A DNA stretch of 38,920 nt, from assembly GCA_051648405.1 (NCBI GenBank), contig JBOFFC010000081.1, positions 1 to 38,920 on the forward strand. The letters are read 5' to 3'. The notes below the pieces were generated by a model that was not told the origin of the DNA, searched no databases, and worked only from the letters and a program-made list of their open reading frames with translations. The position numbers were made by a program, and so were the translations under genes. Each line of letters starts with the position of its first letter. The stretch's first letter is position 1. Positions 6,447 to 15,461 of this stretch are shown here, piece after piece. The stretch is from JBOFFC01 sp051648405. Its GTDB lineage: Bacteria > Planctomycetota > Planctomycetia > Pirellulales > Lacipirellulaceae.

Positions 6447-8410
6447 TCCGCCATCTTGGTCGCTCGCACGAACTGCGCGAAGTTCGTGTTCCGCTCGCGC
6501 AGGCCCCCTGTGCCGCGCCACAGGACGTCGGCCGCCGGGCCGTTGGGGTCATCGACGTCGCGCACGAGGCCGGCCATCTGGAAGCTCTCCCACTTCCCGG
6601 CCTGGGCGCGGTCCAGGAGTGTCGTCGGGAGCGAGACCTCGACGTCGTAGCCCGACTGCGTACGGCGGACGGCGCCAACGACCCCCTCGATCACCTGCGA
6701 CCGGCGGCCGCGGCCAACCCGCGCGGTGACCTTCGCGGGGGCGTCGCCGACCGGCGGCGTCACGCGGACGCGGGCGCCCTGCCAGCGGAAGTTGGGGTCG
6801 GCGCGGCGGGCCTCCAAGGGCCGGCCGTCGAGCATCAGCTCGAGGAAGTCCCCCGACGCGACGCGGTCGTCGGTCACCCGTGCGAGCAGGTAGAGCCGCT
6901 CGTCGTCGTGCGCCGTGGCGACCTCGAGCGACGCGTCGGACGGCCCCTGCCACGAACCGGGCGAACCGAGCACCAGCGGGCGGTTGGGGGTCTTGTAAGC
7001 CGGGCCGGGCCAGGCGGGAATGACCCCATCGACCTCGATGGCGCCGACGAGCGGGCTGTCGTGCCGGCGGTCAATCACGATCGGGATCGACAGCTCGGCG
7101 GAAAGGGGCCCCTCGCCCGTCGCCGCGTCGCCCTGCCGCGTGCGGAGCTTCGCCGTGAAGTTCGCGCGCTGCAAGTCGTCCACGGCGATCGGCTGCTCGA
7201 ACCGCAAGCGGACCGATTGCTCGGCGACGCCGGTCGGCCCGCAACCGAGTTGGATCGCCTCGGGTTCGACCGTCAGGCCGCGCAGAGGCAAGCCGTCGAT
7301 CGTCCCGGTCAGCTCGACGTGCTCGCCGAAGCGGTTCTGCAAGCGGACCGCGAGCACCCCCTCCGAGAAATGTGCCGACTCGGTCCCGTCCCCCTCGCCG
7401 ACGAAGATCGGGGCGACCTCGACCTTCGCGCGGCGCAGGAAGCGGCCGAACCGCTCGGCGCTCCGCTCGGTCACGACGTCGGGGGTCAGGATGCCGTCGA
7501 GTTTAAGGTTCGCCACGCGCGGCCCGTCGGGTTCCATTGTCAGCCAGGTGACGTGGTCGAACTCGCCGTACGCCTCGCCGCGGAGCTGCGATCCGCCACC
7601 GGTGGTCGCGAGGGCGTAGTACTCACGCCCCTGCCGCGAGAACTGCACGTAGTGATGGATGTGGCCGGAGAAGACCGTGTGCGGGCGGTCGGCCAGTTGG
7701 GCCTCGACTTCCTTCCACCCGGTGCGGTCCTTGCCGTCGTTCGCGACCTGCGCCTCGGCGGTGGTCCACAGCGGCTTGTGCAGGAAGACGAGCGTCCACC
7801 GCGCGCCCGCGTGCTTGGCGAGGTCTTCGCGGACGAAGGCGAGCTGCTCGGGCCCGAGCGATGTCGCGGGGTCTTCGCTGTTGAGGCACAGGAAGTGGAC
7901 CCCCTTGTAGTCGAACGAGTACCACTCGGCGCCGAACTTCTTGCGCCACAGGGCGTGCATCCTGGGGTTGGTCGTGTCGTGGTTCCCGGCGACGAAGAAG
8001 AAGCGCATCTGCAGCTCGTCGATGAAGCCGAGGAACTCGGCCCATTGGCGTTCGAGCTCGGCGTCGTCCTCAGTGTAACCCTCGATCAGGTCGCCGACCG
8101 ACACCACGAACTCGGGGCGGAGCAGGTTGAGTTTGCGCACGGCGCTCAGCCAAACCCCCGGGCGGTGCCCCCCCGTGTTGTCGGTCATGATCGCGATTTG
8201 AAAGCGATCGGGGTGGTTGAGTACCGGTTTGGACGACCAAGGGCGCGCCCCTTCGAGCGCCGGCAGCACGAGCGCCGCCGGGAATTGCGGCGCCGCCGGC
8301 TGCTCGGCGACGACCCCCAGGTGGTCCCCCGCCGGGTGGTCGTGCCCCTCGTGAGCGGGGGAAAGGGCGGCAACCAGGCAAACAACCAACGCGACGACGG
8401 GGCGGAACAT
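6443..8410 (-). CDS. Exported calcineurin-like phosphoesterase with C-terminal sugar-binding-like domain
   Basis: The 655-residue protein starts with a signal peptide (MFRPVVALVVCLVAALSPA), immediately followed by a histidine-rich stretch (HEGHDHPAGDH) that could bind metal. Residues about 70-300 form a metallophosphoesterase: IMTDNTGG, VVSVGDLIEG, FFVAGNHDT, FLHKPLW and FSGHIHHY supply the GD, GNHD and GHxH motifs. The first motif lacks the usual D-x-H histidine. Residues about 480-650 look like a CBM9/DOMON-type beta-sandwich (SLEVATAHDDERLYLLARVT, DFLELMLDGRPL). The enzyme likely hydrolyses phosphoesters in the periplasm or outside the cell; the substrate is unknown. Its stop codon overlaps the start of the TfoX_C-like gene. 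Confidence 0.85.
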   Translation of the reverse strand: MFRPVVALVVCLVAALSPAHEGHDHPAGDHLGVVAEQPAAPQFPAALVLPALEGARPWSSKPVLNHPDRFQIAIMTDNTGGHRPGVWLSAVRKLNLLRPEFVVSVGDLIEGYTEDDAELERQWAEFLGFIDELQMRFFFVAGNHDTTNPRMHALWRKKFGAEWYSFDYKGVHFLCLNSEDPATSLGPEQLAFVREDLAKHAGARWTLVFLHKPLWTTAEAQVANDGKDRTGWKEVEAQLADRPHTVFSGHIHHYVQFSRQGREYYALATTGGGSQLRGEAYGEFDHVTWLTMEPDGPRVANLKLDGILTPDVVTERSAERFGRFLRRAKVEVAPIFVGEGDGTESAHFSEGVLAVRLQNRFGEHVELTGTIDGLPLRGLTVEPEAIQLGCGPTGVAEQSVRLRFEQPIAVDDLQRANFTAKLRTRQGDAATGEGPLSAELSIPIVIDRRHDSPLVGAIEVDGVIPAWPGPAYKTPNRPLVLGSPGSWQGPSDASLEVATAHDDERLYLLARVTDDRVASGDFLELMLDGRPLEARRADPNFRWQGARVRVTPPVGDAPAKVTARVGRGRRSQVIEGVVGAVRRTQSGYDVEVSLPTTLLDRAQAGKWESFQMAGLVRDVDDPNGPAADVLWRGTGGLRERNTNFAQFVRATKMAE

Positions 8411-8451
8411 GGCGATCAGGGGCTGCGGGGCTCAGAGGGTGAGCCTCGACC

Positions 8452-9150
8452 CTAAGCCAAAATCCTTGACCGGGCAACCAAACGCCCAGCGCAACGGAAC
8501 CGACGCCGGGCGATCGCCGCACCGCCGAAGCCGCTTGCGGCCACAGCGGCACAAAGACCCGTCGGCTCCGGGACCGCAGTGATCTCACCGATCTCCGCGA
8601 CAACCTCGACCGTTTCGAAGGCGCCGATGCGCAGGTACAAGCGCCGGCGAGTTGTGAGGTCGTTCCACGAGATCATGTCGTCCCGATCGAACGGCGTTCC
8701 CGGTGTCCCGACGAGCGCGAGTAGGGCGTCCCACCAAACGCCGGCCGCGTTGCCCCCCCAACCGGGATAGACGTCTGTGAACGACCAGTAGGTGAGTGAT
8801 ACCCCGGGCGACTCCACAGGCAACGGCTCGGAGGGGTCGTTCACCGCTCCGCCCGCCAGGTTGAACCTGTGTCGTAGCACTTCACCTTGCGCGGTCATGT
8901 CCATCAACCCCGAGGAAAACGCGCTCGGCCCATCGAAAAGCTCTTGCAGCACATCTCGGCTCGGGAATTCAAGAGAGCACGCAAGCTCGTCCCCGACTCG
9001 GAACGAGATGGGGAAACCCGCCGCGCCAGCGCCATCGGAGACGGAGGTGACACGAGCGACAAACGCGAACTGAAGCGACCCCGCCTTAACTGCCAAAGGC
9101 AGCGCAAAGGCTGCTGAAAACGCCAAGCCGAAGAGGTTGTGGCGGGTCAT
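8452..9150 (-). CDS. PEP-CTERM sorted exported protein
   Basis: The 232-residue protein has an N-terminal signal peptide (LFGLAFSAAFALPLAVKAG) and a C-terminal PEP-CTERM tripartite signal. The signal is VPEPTG, then a hydrophobic segment (LCAAVAASGFGGAAIA), then basic RRRFR. PEP-CTERM proteins are cleaved and anchored or secreted by exosortase. No exosortase gene is in the window, so it must be elsewhere. The body (about 25-190) is beta-rich and contains one cysteine after the signal region; I recognise no domain. About 16 residues follow the basic cluster, which is longer than usual, so the annotated end is slightly atypical. The gene is 41 bp upstream of the phosphoesterase on the same strand. 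Confidence 0.8.
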   Translation of the reverse strand: MTRHNLFGLAFSAAFALPLAVKAGSLQFAFVARVTSVSDGAGAAGFPISFRVGDELACSLEFPSRDVLQELFDGPSAFSSGLMDMTAQGEVLRHRFNLAGGAVNDPSEPLPVESPGVSLTYWSFTDVYPGWGGNAAGVWWDALLALVGTPGTPFDRDDMISWNDLTTRRRLYLRIGAFETVEVVAEIGEITAVPEPTGLCAAVAASGFGGAAIARRRFRCAGRLVARSRILA

Positions 9151-9216
9151 GGAGGCGAGCCGACAGGAGTGAAGTAACCAAACCCTACCGGTCTAGGCCG
9201 GGTCGGATTATCCCTG

Positions 9217-10680
9217 TCACGCCAGAACTTCCGCAATCACCCGCGCCGGCTCGACCCCGGTCAGCTTCTGGTCGAGCCCCAGGTGCGGCTTCACCAGCCG
9301 CGTGTGGTCGAGGCCGAGCAGGTGCAGCATCGTGGCGTGCAGGTCGCGGACCTTCGTCGGCCGCGTCACGGGGGCGAAGCCGATCGGGTCGGTCTCGCCG
9401 AACGAAACGCCCGGCTTCACACCGCCGCCGGCCATCCAGATGGTGAACGCCTTGGCGTGGTGGTCGCGGCCGACGAACTCGGTGTTCACGCCGCCGCGGT
9501 TCTCGCGCATCGGGGTGCGGCCGAACTCGGCGCCCCACACGACCAGCGTCTCGTCGAGCAGCCCGCGCCGTTCGAGGTCGGTCAGCAAGGCGTAGAGCGG
9601 GCGGTCCATCTCGCTGCATTTCTTGACCATGCCGCGGTCGATCGACGAGTCCTCGCTGTTGCCGTGCGAGTCCCATCCCCAGTCGAAGAGCTGCACGTAA
9701 CGGACGCCCCGTTCCGCCAGCCGCCGCGCGAGGAGGCAGTTGTTGGCGAAGCTCTCCTTGCCCGGCTCGGCGCCGTACAGGGCGAGCGACTCGGGGGACT
9801 CGTCGCGGAGGTCCATCGCCGTCGATGCTTCGAGCTGCATGCGGCAGGCGAGCTCGTACTGCGAGATGCGCGTGAGCGTCTCCGGGTCGCCCCACTGGTC
9901 GTGCGTTGTTTGGTTGACGCGGTTCACGGCTTCGACAAACCGCCCGCGGAGCCCCGCGTCGATGCCCGGGGGGTTCGACAAGTAGAGGACCGGGTCCCCT
10001 TCGCTGCGGCACTGCACCCCTTGGTAGACGCTCGGCAGGAAGCCGCTCCCCCAGCCGGCGTGGCCGACGTCGGGCGTGCGCCCACCGGAGAGCAGCACGA
10101 CGAAGCCCGGCAGGTCTTGGTTGTCGCTCCCCAGTCCGTAGGTCACCCACGAACCGGCCGCGGCGCTCCCCGCGCGGGCCGAGCCGGTCATGGTGAGCAG
10201 CTGCGCGGGGGCGTGGTTGAACTGATCGGTCTGCATGGTGTGGACCATCGCGACCTTGTCGATCACCTCCGCGAAAAGCGGCAGGCGGTCGGAGAGCCAG
10301 CGTCCCGAATCGCCGACCTGCTTGAACGGGAAGTACGAGCCGAGCAGCTCGGGCGTGCCGCGAAGGAACGCGAAGCGTTCGCCGGCCAGCAGCGACTCGG
10401 GGCACGGCTTGCCGCTCAGCTTGGTGAGCTCGGGCTTGTGGTCGAACAGTTCGAGCTGGCTGGGGGCGCCGGCCATGTGCAGGTAGATCACACGCTTCGC
10501 CTTGGCGGCGAAGTGCGGCGCGCGGGGCGCCATCGGGTTGACGATCTGCGCCGCGGGTGCGCCCCCTGCGTTCCCGGCGAGCCACAGCGCGCCGAGGCCC
10601 GCCATCCCTTGCTGCAAGAACAAGCGGCGCGTGGCGATCTCGGCGGCGCGGTCGCGTCGTTCGCGTTGGTGCATAGCCAT
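9217..10680 (-). CDS. DUF1501 protein with Tat signal
   Basis: The 487-residue protein starts with a twin-arginine signal (TRRLFLQQ at residues 17-24, then a hydrophobic stretch). The DUF1501 fold, an alkaline-phosphatase/sulfatase relative, follows: VIYLHMAGAPSQLELFDHKP, WVTYGLGSDNQDLPGFVVL, FDWGWDSHG, VVWGAEFGRTP and GRDHHAKAFTIWMAGGGVK. DUF1501 proteins are abundant in planctomycetes and nearly always paired with DUF1549/1553 cytochrome proteins. They are presumed to act on sulfated or phosphorylated glycans outside the cytoplasm, but no activity is proven to my knowledge. Start codon M1 or M3 cannot be separated. It lies 4 bp downstream of the DUF1549/1553 gene and is surely co-transcribed. 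Confidence 0.93.
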   Translation of the reverse strand: MAMHQRERRDRAAEIATRRLFLQQGMAGLGALWLAGNAGGAPAAQIVNPMAPRAPHFAAKAKRVIYLHMAGAPSQLELFDHKPELTKLSGKPCPESLLAGERFAFLRGTPELLGSYFPFKQVGDSGRWLSDRLPLFAEVIDKVAMVHTMQTDQFNHAPAQLLTMTGSARAGSAAAGSWVTYGLGSDNQDLPGFVVLLSGGRTPDVGHAGWGSGFLPSVYQGVQCRSEGDPVLYLSNPPGIDAGLRGRFVEAVNRVNQTTHDQWGDPETLTRISQYELACRMQLEASTAMDLRDESPESLALYGAEPGKESFANNCLLARRLAERGVRYVQLFDWGWDSHGNSEDSSIDRGMVKKCSEMDRPLYALLTDLERRGLLDETLVVWGAEFGRTPMRENRGGVNTEFVGRDHHAKAFTIWMAGGGVKPGVSFGETDPIGFAPVTRPTKVRDLHATMLHLLGLDHTRLVKPHLGLDQKLTGVEPARVIAEVLA

Positions 10681-10684
10681 CGCC

Positions 10685-13600
10685 TTACTTGCTGAGGGTC
10701 GCGTCGAGGTTCAGGATCGCGCTCGCGACGATCGTCATCGCGAAGCGGTCGGGCGTAGCGGGCGCGCTCGGCGCGTCGGCCGTAGGGCACGCACCTTCCG
10801 AGGTCGGAGCGTCGGGCGTCGCGGGCGTTTCGGCCCCCTCGGCTGCCGCAGCCCTTGCATCGATGGAGGGCTTGTCCTCGGTGGAGGGCTTCGCGACCGG
10901 TGCGGCGGCGAGGGCGGCGGCGTGCAGCGACACCAGCTCGGCGACGACCCCCTCGGCCGGCGGCAAGCCGGTGGCTTCCTCCACGCCCCATGCGATCCGC
11001 TCGGCAAGGCCCGCACCCCCGCGCTGGGCGATCCGCTCGCCCAAGCGCTCGGCGAGCTCCATGTACGCCGGGTCGTTCATCGTCACGAGCGCCTGAAGCG
11101 GCGTGTTCGTCTTCGGCCGCGCGACGACGCACGTCTCACGCGGCGTCGCGTCGAACGCAAGCATGCTGGGGTAAGCGGAGGTCCGCTTCCAGTACGTGTA
11201 AACGGCGCGGCGGAACCGCTGGCTGTCGGTCGCCGTCTTCCAGACCTCGCCGCTGTAGGCCGACCGCCAGATGCCGTCGGGCTGGTGCGGCATGACCGGC
11301 GGGCCGAACCTCTGAGGGTTCCAGTGACCCGACAGCACGAGAGCCTGGTCGCGGACCATCTCCGCCGACAGGCGCGTCCGCGGGCCGCGGGCGAGCAACC
11401 GGTTCGTGGGATCGTTCGCAAGGGACGCTGCCGAACCGCGCGAGTCCTGGCGGTAGGTCGCCGAAAGGACGATCTCGCGCAACAGCCGCTTGAGCGACCA
11501 GTCGTAGTCGTTCGCAAATCGCACCGCGAGCGTGTCGAGCAGCTCGGGGTGCGACGGCGTGCCCCCTGTGGCGCCGAAGTCGTCGAGCGTCTCGACCAGC
11601 CCGGCGCCGAACAGCTCGGACCACACGCGGTTCACCAGCACCCGCGACGTCTGCGGGTGCTCGGGCGACGCGATCCAGCGGGCGACGGAGAGCCGATCCA
11701 CCGGGGTCCCGGCGGGGAGTTGCGGCCACGCGCGCGGCACGCCCGGCTCGACGTAGTCGCCCGGCGAAAGCCACGCCCCGCGGGTGTGGACGAACGTGTC
11801 GCGGGCCAGCGGCGCGGGGCGCTCGGTCATCACGGGGACGCTCACCGACGCGATCTTGCCGCGCTCGGCGGCGATCTCCGCCAATCGCTCGCGGCGGCGC
11901 TGGAACGGCTCTCCGGCGACGAGCGACGGCCAGCTCGGGTCGGCGCTCGCGTCGATCCGCAGGCGATAGAAGACGACGGCGCCCTGGCCGTCGGTTGTCT
12001 TCTCCTGCTTCACGTCGACCCGCAGGCGGTCCCCCGCGGCGAGGGTCACCGGCTTGTCGAGCGTGAACACGCCCCACCGCGGCCGGTCGAGACGCGAGTA
12101 AACGCCCCAGCCATCTACCGTGTCGCGGAGCGATTCCTCGGGGTCGAAGAACGGCTCCGCCTCGTCGGCGAAGGCCGCGCTGAAGAACACCTCTTCCTCG
12201 GGCGCAGCGGGTGTGGTTTGTGGTTTGCTTTCGCTCTCGCTGTGGTCGCTTCCCTTCACTTGATCGACATCGCTCGCCTCGGTCTGGGCGACGGGCGGGG
12301 CCTCCGCGGCGCCGGCGCGCTCGACGAACACACGCAGCCGCGAAACGACGAAACCCATCTCGGGGTTCGTGCGGGCTTTGGCGACGTCTTTCGGCATCGC
12401 CGTGAAGCGAAAGGCCGTGAGCGGCTTGTCGGCGAGCTCCCCGGGGGCGACGCGCAGCGTGTAGCGCGAACGATCGACGACCGTCCCCTCGGCGACGATT
12501 TCCGTCGTCGCCTCCCCCGCTTCGTCCTGGTTGGCGCGGACCGAGACAGGGGCCGGGTCCCCACGGCGGACGAGGCGCGTGAACTCGGTCGATCGGGCCG
12601 CCGTGAACCCCAGGGGGCGCCACTGGTTCTCGTCCCCCGTTAGCTCGCACACGGCCGCGTGCCGCGTCTGCTTGAGCGCGCTGGACTCGTCGTCGAGGCG
12701 CTGGGCCGCGGCAAACTCGGCGGGGTCAGTCGGGACCGCGAGCTTCGGGAACTCCTCGGAGAGGTCCGCGTCGGCCGTCTGATTGAAGACGGCGAGGAAG
12801 CGGTAGTAGTCAACCTGCGTGATTGGCTCGTAAGGGTGGTCGTGGCAGCGGGCGCAGCCGAACGTCGTGGCGCCGAGCCCCTTCCAGGTGCTATCGACGC
12901 GGTCGATGACGGCCGCCAGGCGGAACTCCTCGTCGTCGGTCCCCCCCTCGGTGTTCGTCTGCGAGTTCCGGTGGAACGTCGTCGCGAGTCGGTCGTCGAG
13001 CGTGGCGCCCGGCAGCAGGTCCCCCGCGAGCTGCTTCACCAGGAACGCGTCGAACGGCACGTCGCTGGAGAGCGCCCGGACGACCCAGTCGCGGTACGGC
13101 CACGCGTTGCGCGCGGGGTCGCGCTCGAAACCCATGGTGTCGGCGTAGCGCGCCAAGTCGAGCCAGGGGGTTGCCCAGCGCTCGCCGAAGTGCTCGGAAG
13201 CGAGCAGTCGATCGACGACACGGTCGGCCGCGCCGGGCGCCGTGTCGGTGAGCAACGCCACGCGCTCGGCCTCCGTCGGCGGCAACCCGACTAGGTCGAG
13301 CGACACGCGCCGCAGCCAGACGAGTCGGTCTGCCTCCTGCGCAGGGGCGAGGCCTTCGGCCTCGAGGCGGGCGAGGACGAACGGATCGACCTCGGTTCGG
13401 GCCCAGCCGTCGCGCGCAACCTTCGGCGCGATCGAAGCCATCGGCGGCTTCATCGCCCAGCCGGAGCCCCACGGGGCGCCCTCTTCAACCCAGCGCCGCA
13501 GCGTGGCGACGTCGTCGTCCGAGAGCCGCGGGCCGTGCTCGGGGGGGGGCATCCTGGTTTCGTCGCTCGGGTCGCTGACGCGATCCAGCAGGTACGAACC

Positions 13601-13843
13601 GGCGACGTCCCCCGGTGCGATTGCGGCGAGGCCCGACTCCCCCTCGGCGAGGGCCGTCTCGCGGAAGACGAACGACAGCCCGCCGCCGGCCTTCACCCCG
13701 CCGTGGCAGGCAAGGCAATGCTTGGTGAAGATCGGCTTCACCTGCCGATCGAAGTCGATCGCGGTCGCGGCACGGGCGCCAAGCGGTGCGCCGAGCACGA
13801 GGCACACCACGAGGGCGACCGGCATGGAGCGTGAGACGAGCAT
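10685..13843 (-). CDS. DUF1549/DUF1553 protein with c-type cytochrome motif (PSCyt1-type)
   Basis: This 1052-residue exported protein has a signal peptide (residues 1-25, PVALVVCLVLGAPLGARA). An N-terminal haem c site CLACH (43-47) has MPPPEHGP as a probable axial-ligand loop (from about 98). DUF1549 follows (about 150-350), including LRRVSLDLVGLPPT and a second CARCHDHPYEP (330-340). A variable beta-rich middle comes next, then DUF1553 (about 700-1000; VNRVWSELFGAGLVETLDDF, TPLQALVTMNDPAYM). The family is a planctomycete hallmark and is always met with DUF1501. It probably carries electrons in polysaccharide or other polymer breakdown, but the reaction is unknown. It opens the two-gene operon. 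An acidic Asp/Ser/Thr linker lies near residues 525-550. Confidence 0.93.
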   Translation of the reverse strand: MLVSRSMPVALVVCLVLGAPLGARAATAIDFDRQVKPIFTKHCLACHGGVKAGGGLSFVFRETALAEGESGLAAIAPGDVAGSYLLDRVSDPSDETRMPPPEHGPRLSDDDVATLRRWVEEGAPWGSGWAMKPPMASIAPKVARDGWARTEVDPFVLARLEAEGLAPAQEADRLVWLRRVSLDLVGLPPTEAERVALLTDTAPGAADRVVDRLLASEHFGERWATPWLDLARYADTMGFERDPARNAWPYRDWVVRALSSDVPFDAFLVKQLAGDLLPGATLDDRLATTFHRNSQTNTEGGTDDEEFRLAAVIDRVDSTWKGLGATTFGCARCHDHPYEPITQVDYYRFLAVFNQTADADLSEEFPKLAVPTDPAEFAAAQRLDDESSALKQTRHAAVCELTGDENQWRPLGFTAARSTEFTRLVRRGDPAPVSVRANQDEAGEATTEIVAEGTVVDRSRYTLRVAPGELADKPLTAFRFTAMPKDVAKARTNPEMGFVVSRLRVFVERAGAAEAPPVAQTEASDVDQVKGSDHSESESKPQTTPAAPEEEVFFSAAFADEAEPFFDPEESLRDTVDGWGVYSRLDRPRWGVFTLDKPVTLAAGDRLRVDVKQEKTTDGQGAVVFYRLRIDASADPSWPSLVAGEPFQRRRERLAEIAAERGKIASVSVPVMTERPAPLARDTFVHTRGAWLSPGDYVEPGVPRAWPQLPAGTPVDRLSVARWIASPEHPQTSRVLVNRVWSELFGAGLVETLDDFGATGGTPSHPELLDTLAVRFANDYDWSLKRLLREIVLSATYRQDSRGSAASLANDPTNRLLARGPRTRLSAEMVRDQALVLSGHWNPQRFGPPVMPHQPDGIWRSAYSGEVWKTATDSQRFRRAVYTYWKRTSAYPSMLAFDATPRETCVVARPKTNTPLQALVTMNDPAYMELAERLGERIAQRGGAGLAERIAWGVEEATGLPPAEGVVAELVSLHAAALAAAPVAKPSTEDKPSIDARAAAAEGAETPATPDAPTSEGACPTADAPSAPATPDRFAMTIVASAILNLDATLSK

Positions 13844-13949
13844 CCCCCCAGCCTAACAGGAGCCGCGACGCCCCGCGTAGGGTTCTTCGCGAGCGCCGGC
13901 GTCAAAGCCCGACGATCCGCGCCAACCGAGCGCCCCAACCGCGGCGCCT

Positions 13950-15461
13950 TCAGCGGCCCTGTTTCCGCCACGGGGGAGCGCCGCCGGCGCCCCGGTCCGC
14001 TTCCGCCGGGGTCGCCCCGGTGCGCGCCCGGCGGCGGGCGCCGAGCGTCCACACGAGCGACGCCGTCAGAATCGCGGTGGTCGTTTCGATGGTCGGCCGC
14101 GCGATCGAGACCGTATCGGCCGCCGGCTCGGGCGTCTCGGCCGCGGCGGAGCTGCCGGACGGCTTGGCCGGCGACCCCAGCGGCAGATCGGCGCCGGGCG
14201 ACGACTGCGCGGCGCCGGGGATGCCCGGCGCGTTGGAGGGCTTCGGGTCGCTGCTCGCCGACGGTTGGGAGGACATGCCGGGCAAGCCGATCAAGTCCCA
14301 GAAACCCCAGGCCGACTCCGCGGCGTCGCTGCCGGGGGACGCGAGTGCCGCCAGCGGCGCCGACGGCCCCTCGACCTCGAACGCGACGGGTCGCGACCAA
14401 CCGGCGACTGCGAAGACGGCGTCGTGCGCCGCCGCGCGCTCCGCGTCGCGGGCGACCACCCGCTCGCTCGCGGGGGCTTCGGCCTGGAGCCGGTCTTCGT
14501 GCTCGGGTTCGCCGAGGATCGCCGCGAGGTCGATCGACCCCGCGCCGATCGCTTCGCTGTTGATCGGGGGCGCTGGCGCCGGCGGGGCGCGATCGACGAC
14601 CGGGGTGGTCTCGATGCCGATCATGTCGTCGTCGGCGAATCCGGTGTCGAGCCCGTCGCCGCTGGTCGGCCCTTGGTCCGTCGAGTCGATCGATCCCGAC
14701 GGTCCGTCGTCGATCACCACGCCGGCGCCCGTCTCGAACTCTTCGGCGAGCGATCCGAGCCCGCCGACGGGAGACGTGTACTGCTTCGCCGAACTCGTCG
14801 AATCGGACGACCCACTTGGCGCCACGGTCAACACGCTGCTCGACCCCATGGCGACGACGTCGCCTTCGCTCCCGAAACCGTTGGTGTCGCCGAACAGGTA
14901 CGTGCCGCCGTCGCCGAGGACGTCGCGCACGTCGCGGTAGCTCAGTCCATCGATCGAGAGCAAGCGTGTGACCGACACATCCGAGAGCCGGACGCCCAGA
15001 AATCCAGCGGCGCCGCGCGTCGAACCGAGCATCGCGTCTTGGTAGTAATCGACGGAACCGGACCCGTTGTATTCCACGACGTCGAAGGACGAGTCCGCCA
15101 GCGTGAAGTTCAGCCGCCAGTCGCTGTCGAACGCCCCTGCGCTACCACCCGAGGCGTCGAGCGCGGCCCCCAACGGCGTCTGCCGATTGAGGCCGGTGAA
15201 CGCGTCCCCCGGGATCGGCGCCAGGATCGCCTCGATCGACGCCTCGCCGGTGGTTGGGGCCAGGCCCGCTACGAAGGCGGCGGTCGGGTACATGACCGTG
15301 AACCCGCCCGGCGCCTCGACGACTGCGACGACGTCCGAGGGATCGGCGCCTTGCGGCGGCTCGCCCACCACGGCCGCCAGCACGCGGCGATCCTCGCACG
15401 CCTCGATCCGCAGCACGCGGCTCGAGCGACCGGTCGCGTCACGTTTGCTTCGACTGCTCAT
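13950..15461 (-). CDS. Planctomycete surface protein with N-terminal EDRRVLA motif and C-terminal membrane segment
   Basis: The 503-residue product begins at an ATG overlapping the kinase stop (ATGA, 15458-15461). A long open frame continues upstream to 17339, but that part is a shadow of the kinase. The N-terminus has a basic lead and the motif RVLRIEACEDRRVLA (15-29), a form of the 'LE-x-R-x-LLA' signature seen on exported planctomycete proteins. The middle (about 110-230) is beta-rich with DTNGFGSEGD, which resembles a calcium loop. Residues about 230-450 are low-complexity Ser/Pro/Asp-rich. A hydrophobic segment (TAILTASLVWTLGA) followed by RRRAR suggests a C-terminal anchor. I recognise no catalytic domain. 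Co-expression with a sigma factor and kinase suggests an envelope role in that module. Confidence 0.72.
   Translation of the reverse strand: MSSRSKRDATGRSSRVLRIEACEDRRVLAAVVGEPPQGADPSDVVAVVEAPGGFTVMYPTAAFVAGLAPTTGEASIEAILAPIPGDAFTGLNRQTPLGAALDASGGSAGAFDSDWRLNFTLADSSFDVVEYNGSGSVDYYQDAMLGSTRGAAGFLGVRLSDVSVTRLLSIDGLSYRDVRDVLGDGGTYLFGDTNGFGSEGDVVAMGSSSVLTVAPSGSSDSTSSAKQYTSPVGGLGSLAEEFETGAGVVIDDGPSGSIDSTDQGPTSGDGLDTGFADDDMIGIETTPVVDRAPPAPAPPINSEAIGAGSIDLAAILGEPEHEDRLQAEAPASERVVARDAERAAAHDAVFAVAGWSRPVAFEVEGPSAPLAALASPGSDAAESAWGFWDLIGLPGMSSQPSASSDPKPSNAPGIPGAAQSSPGADLPLGSPAKPSGSSAAAETPEPAADTVSIARPTIETTTAILTASLVWTLGARRRARTGATPAEADRGAGGAPPWRKQGR

Noticed and set aside
6908..8455. Plus-strand open frame over the phosphoesterase gene
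   Set aside because: It is antisense to a gene with clear catalytic motifs and shows no domain of its own.
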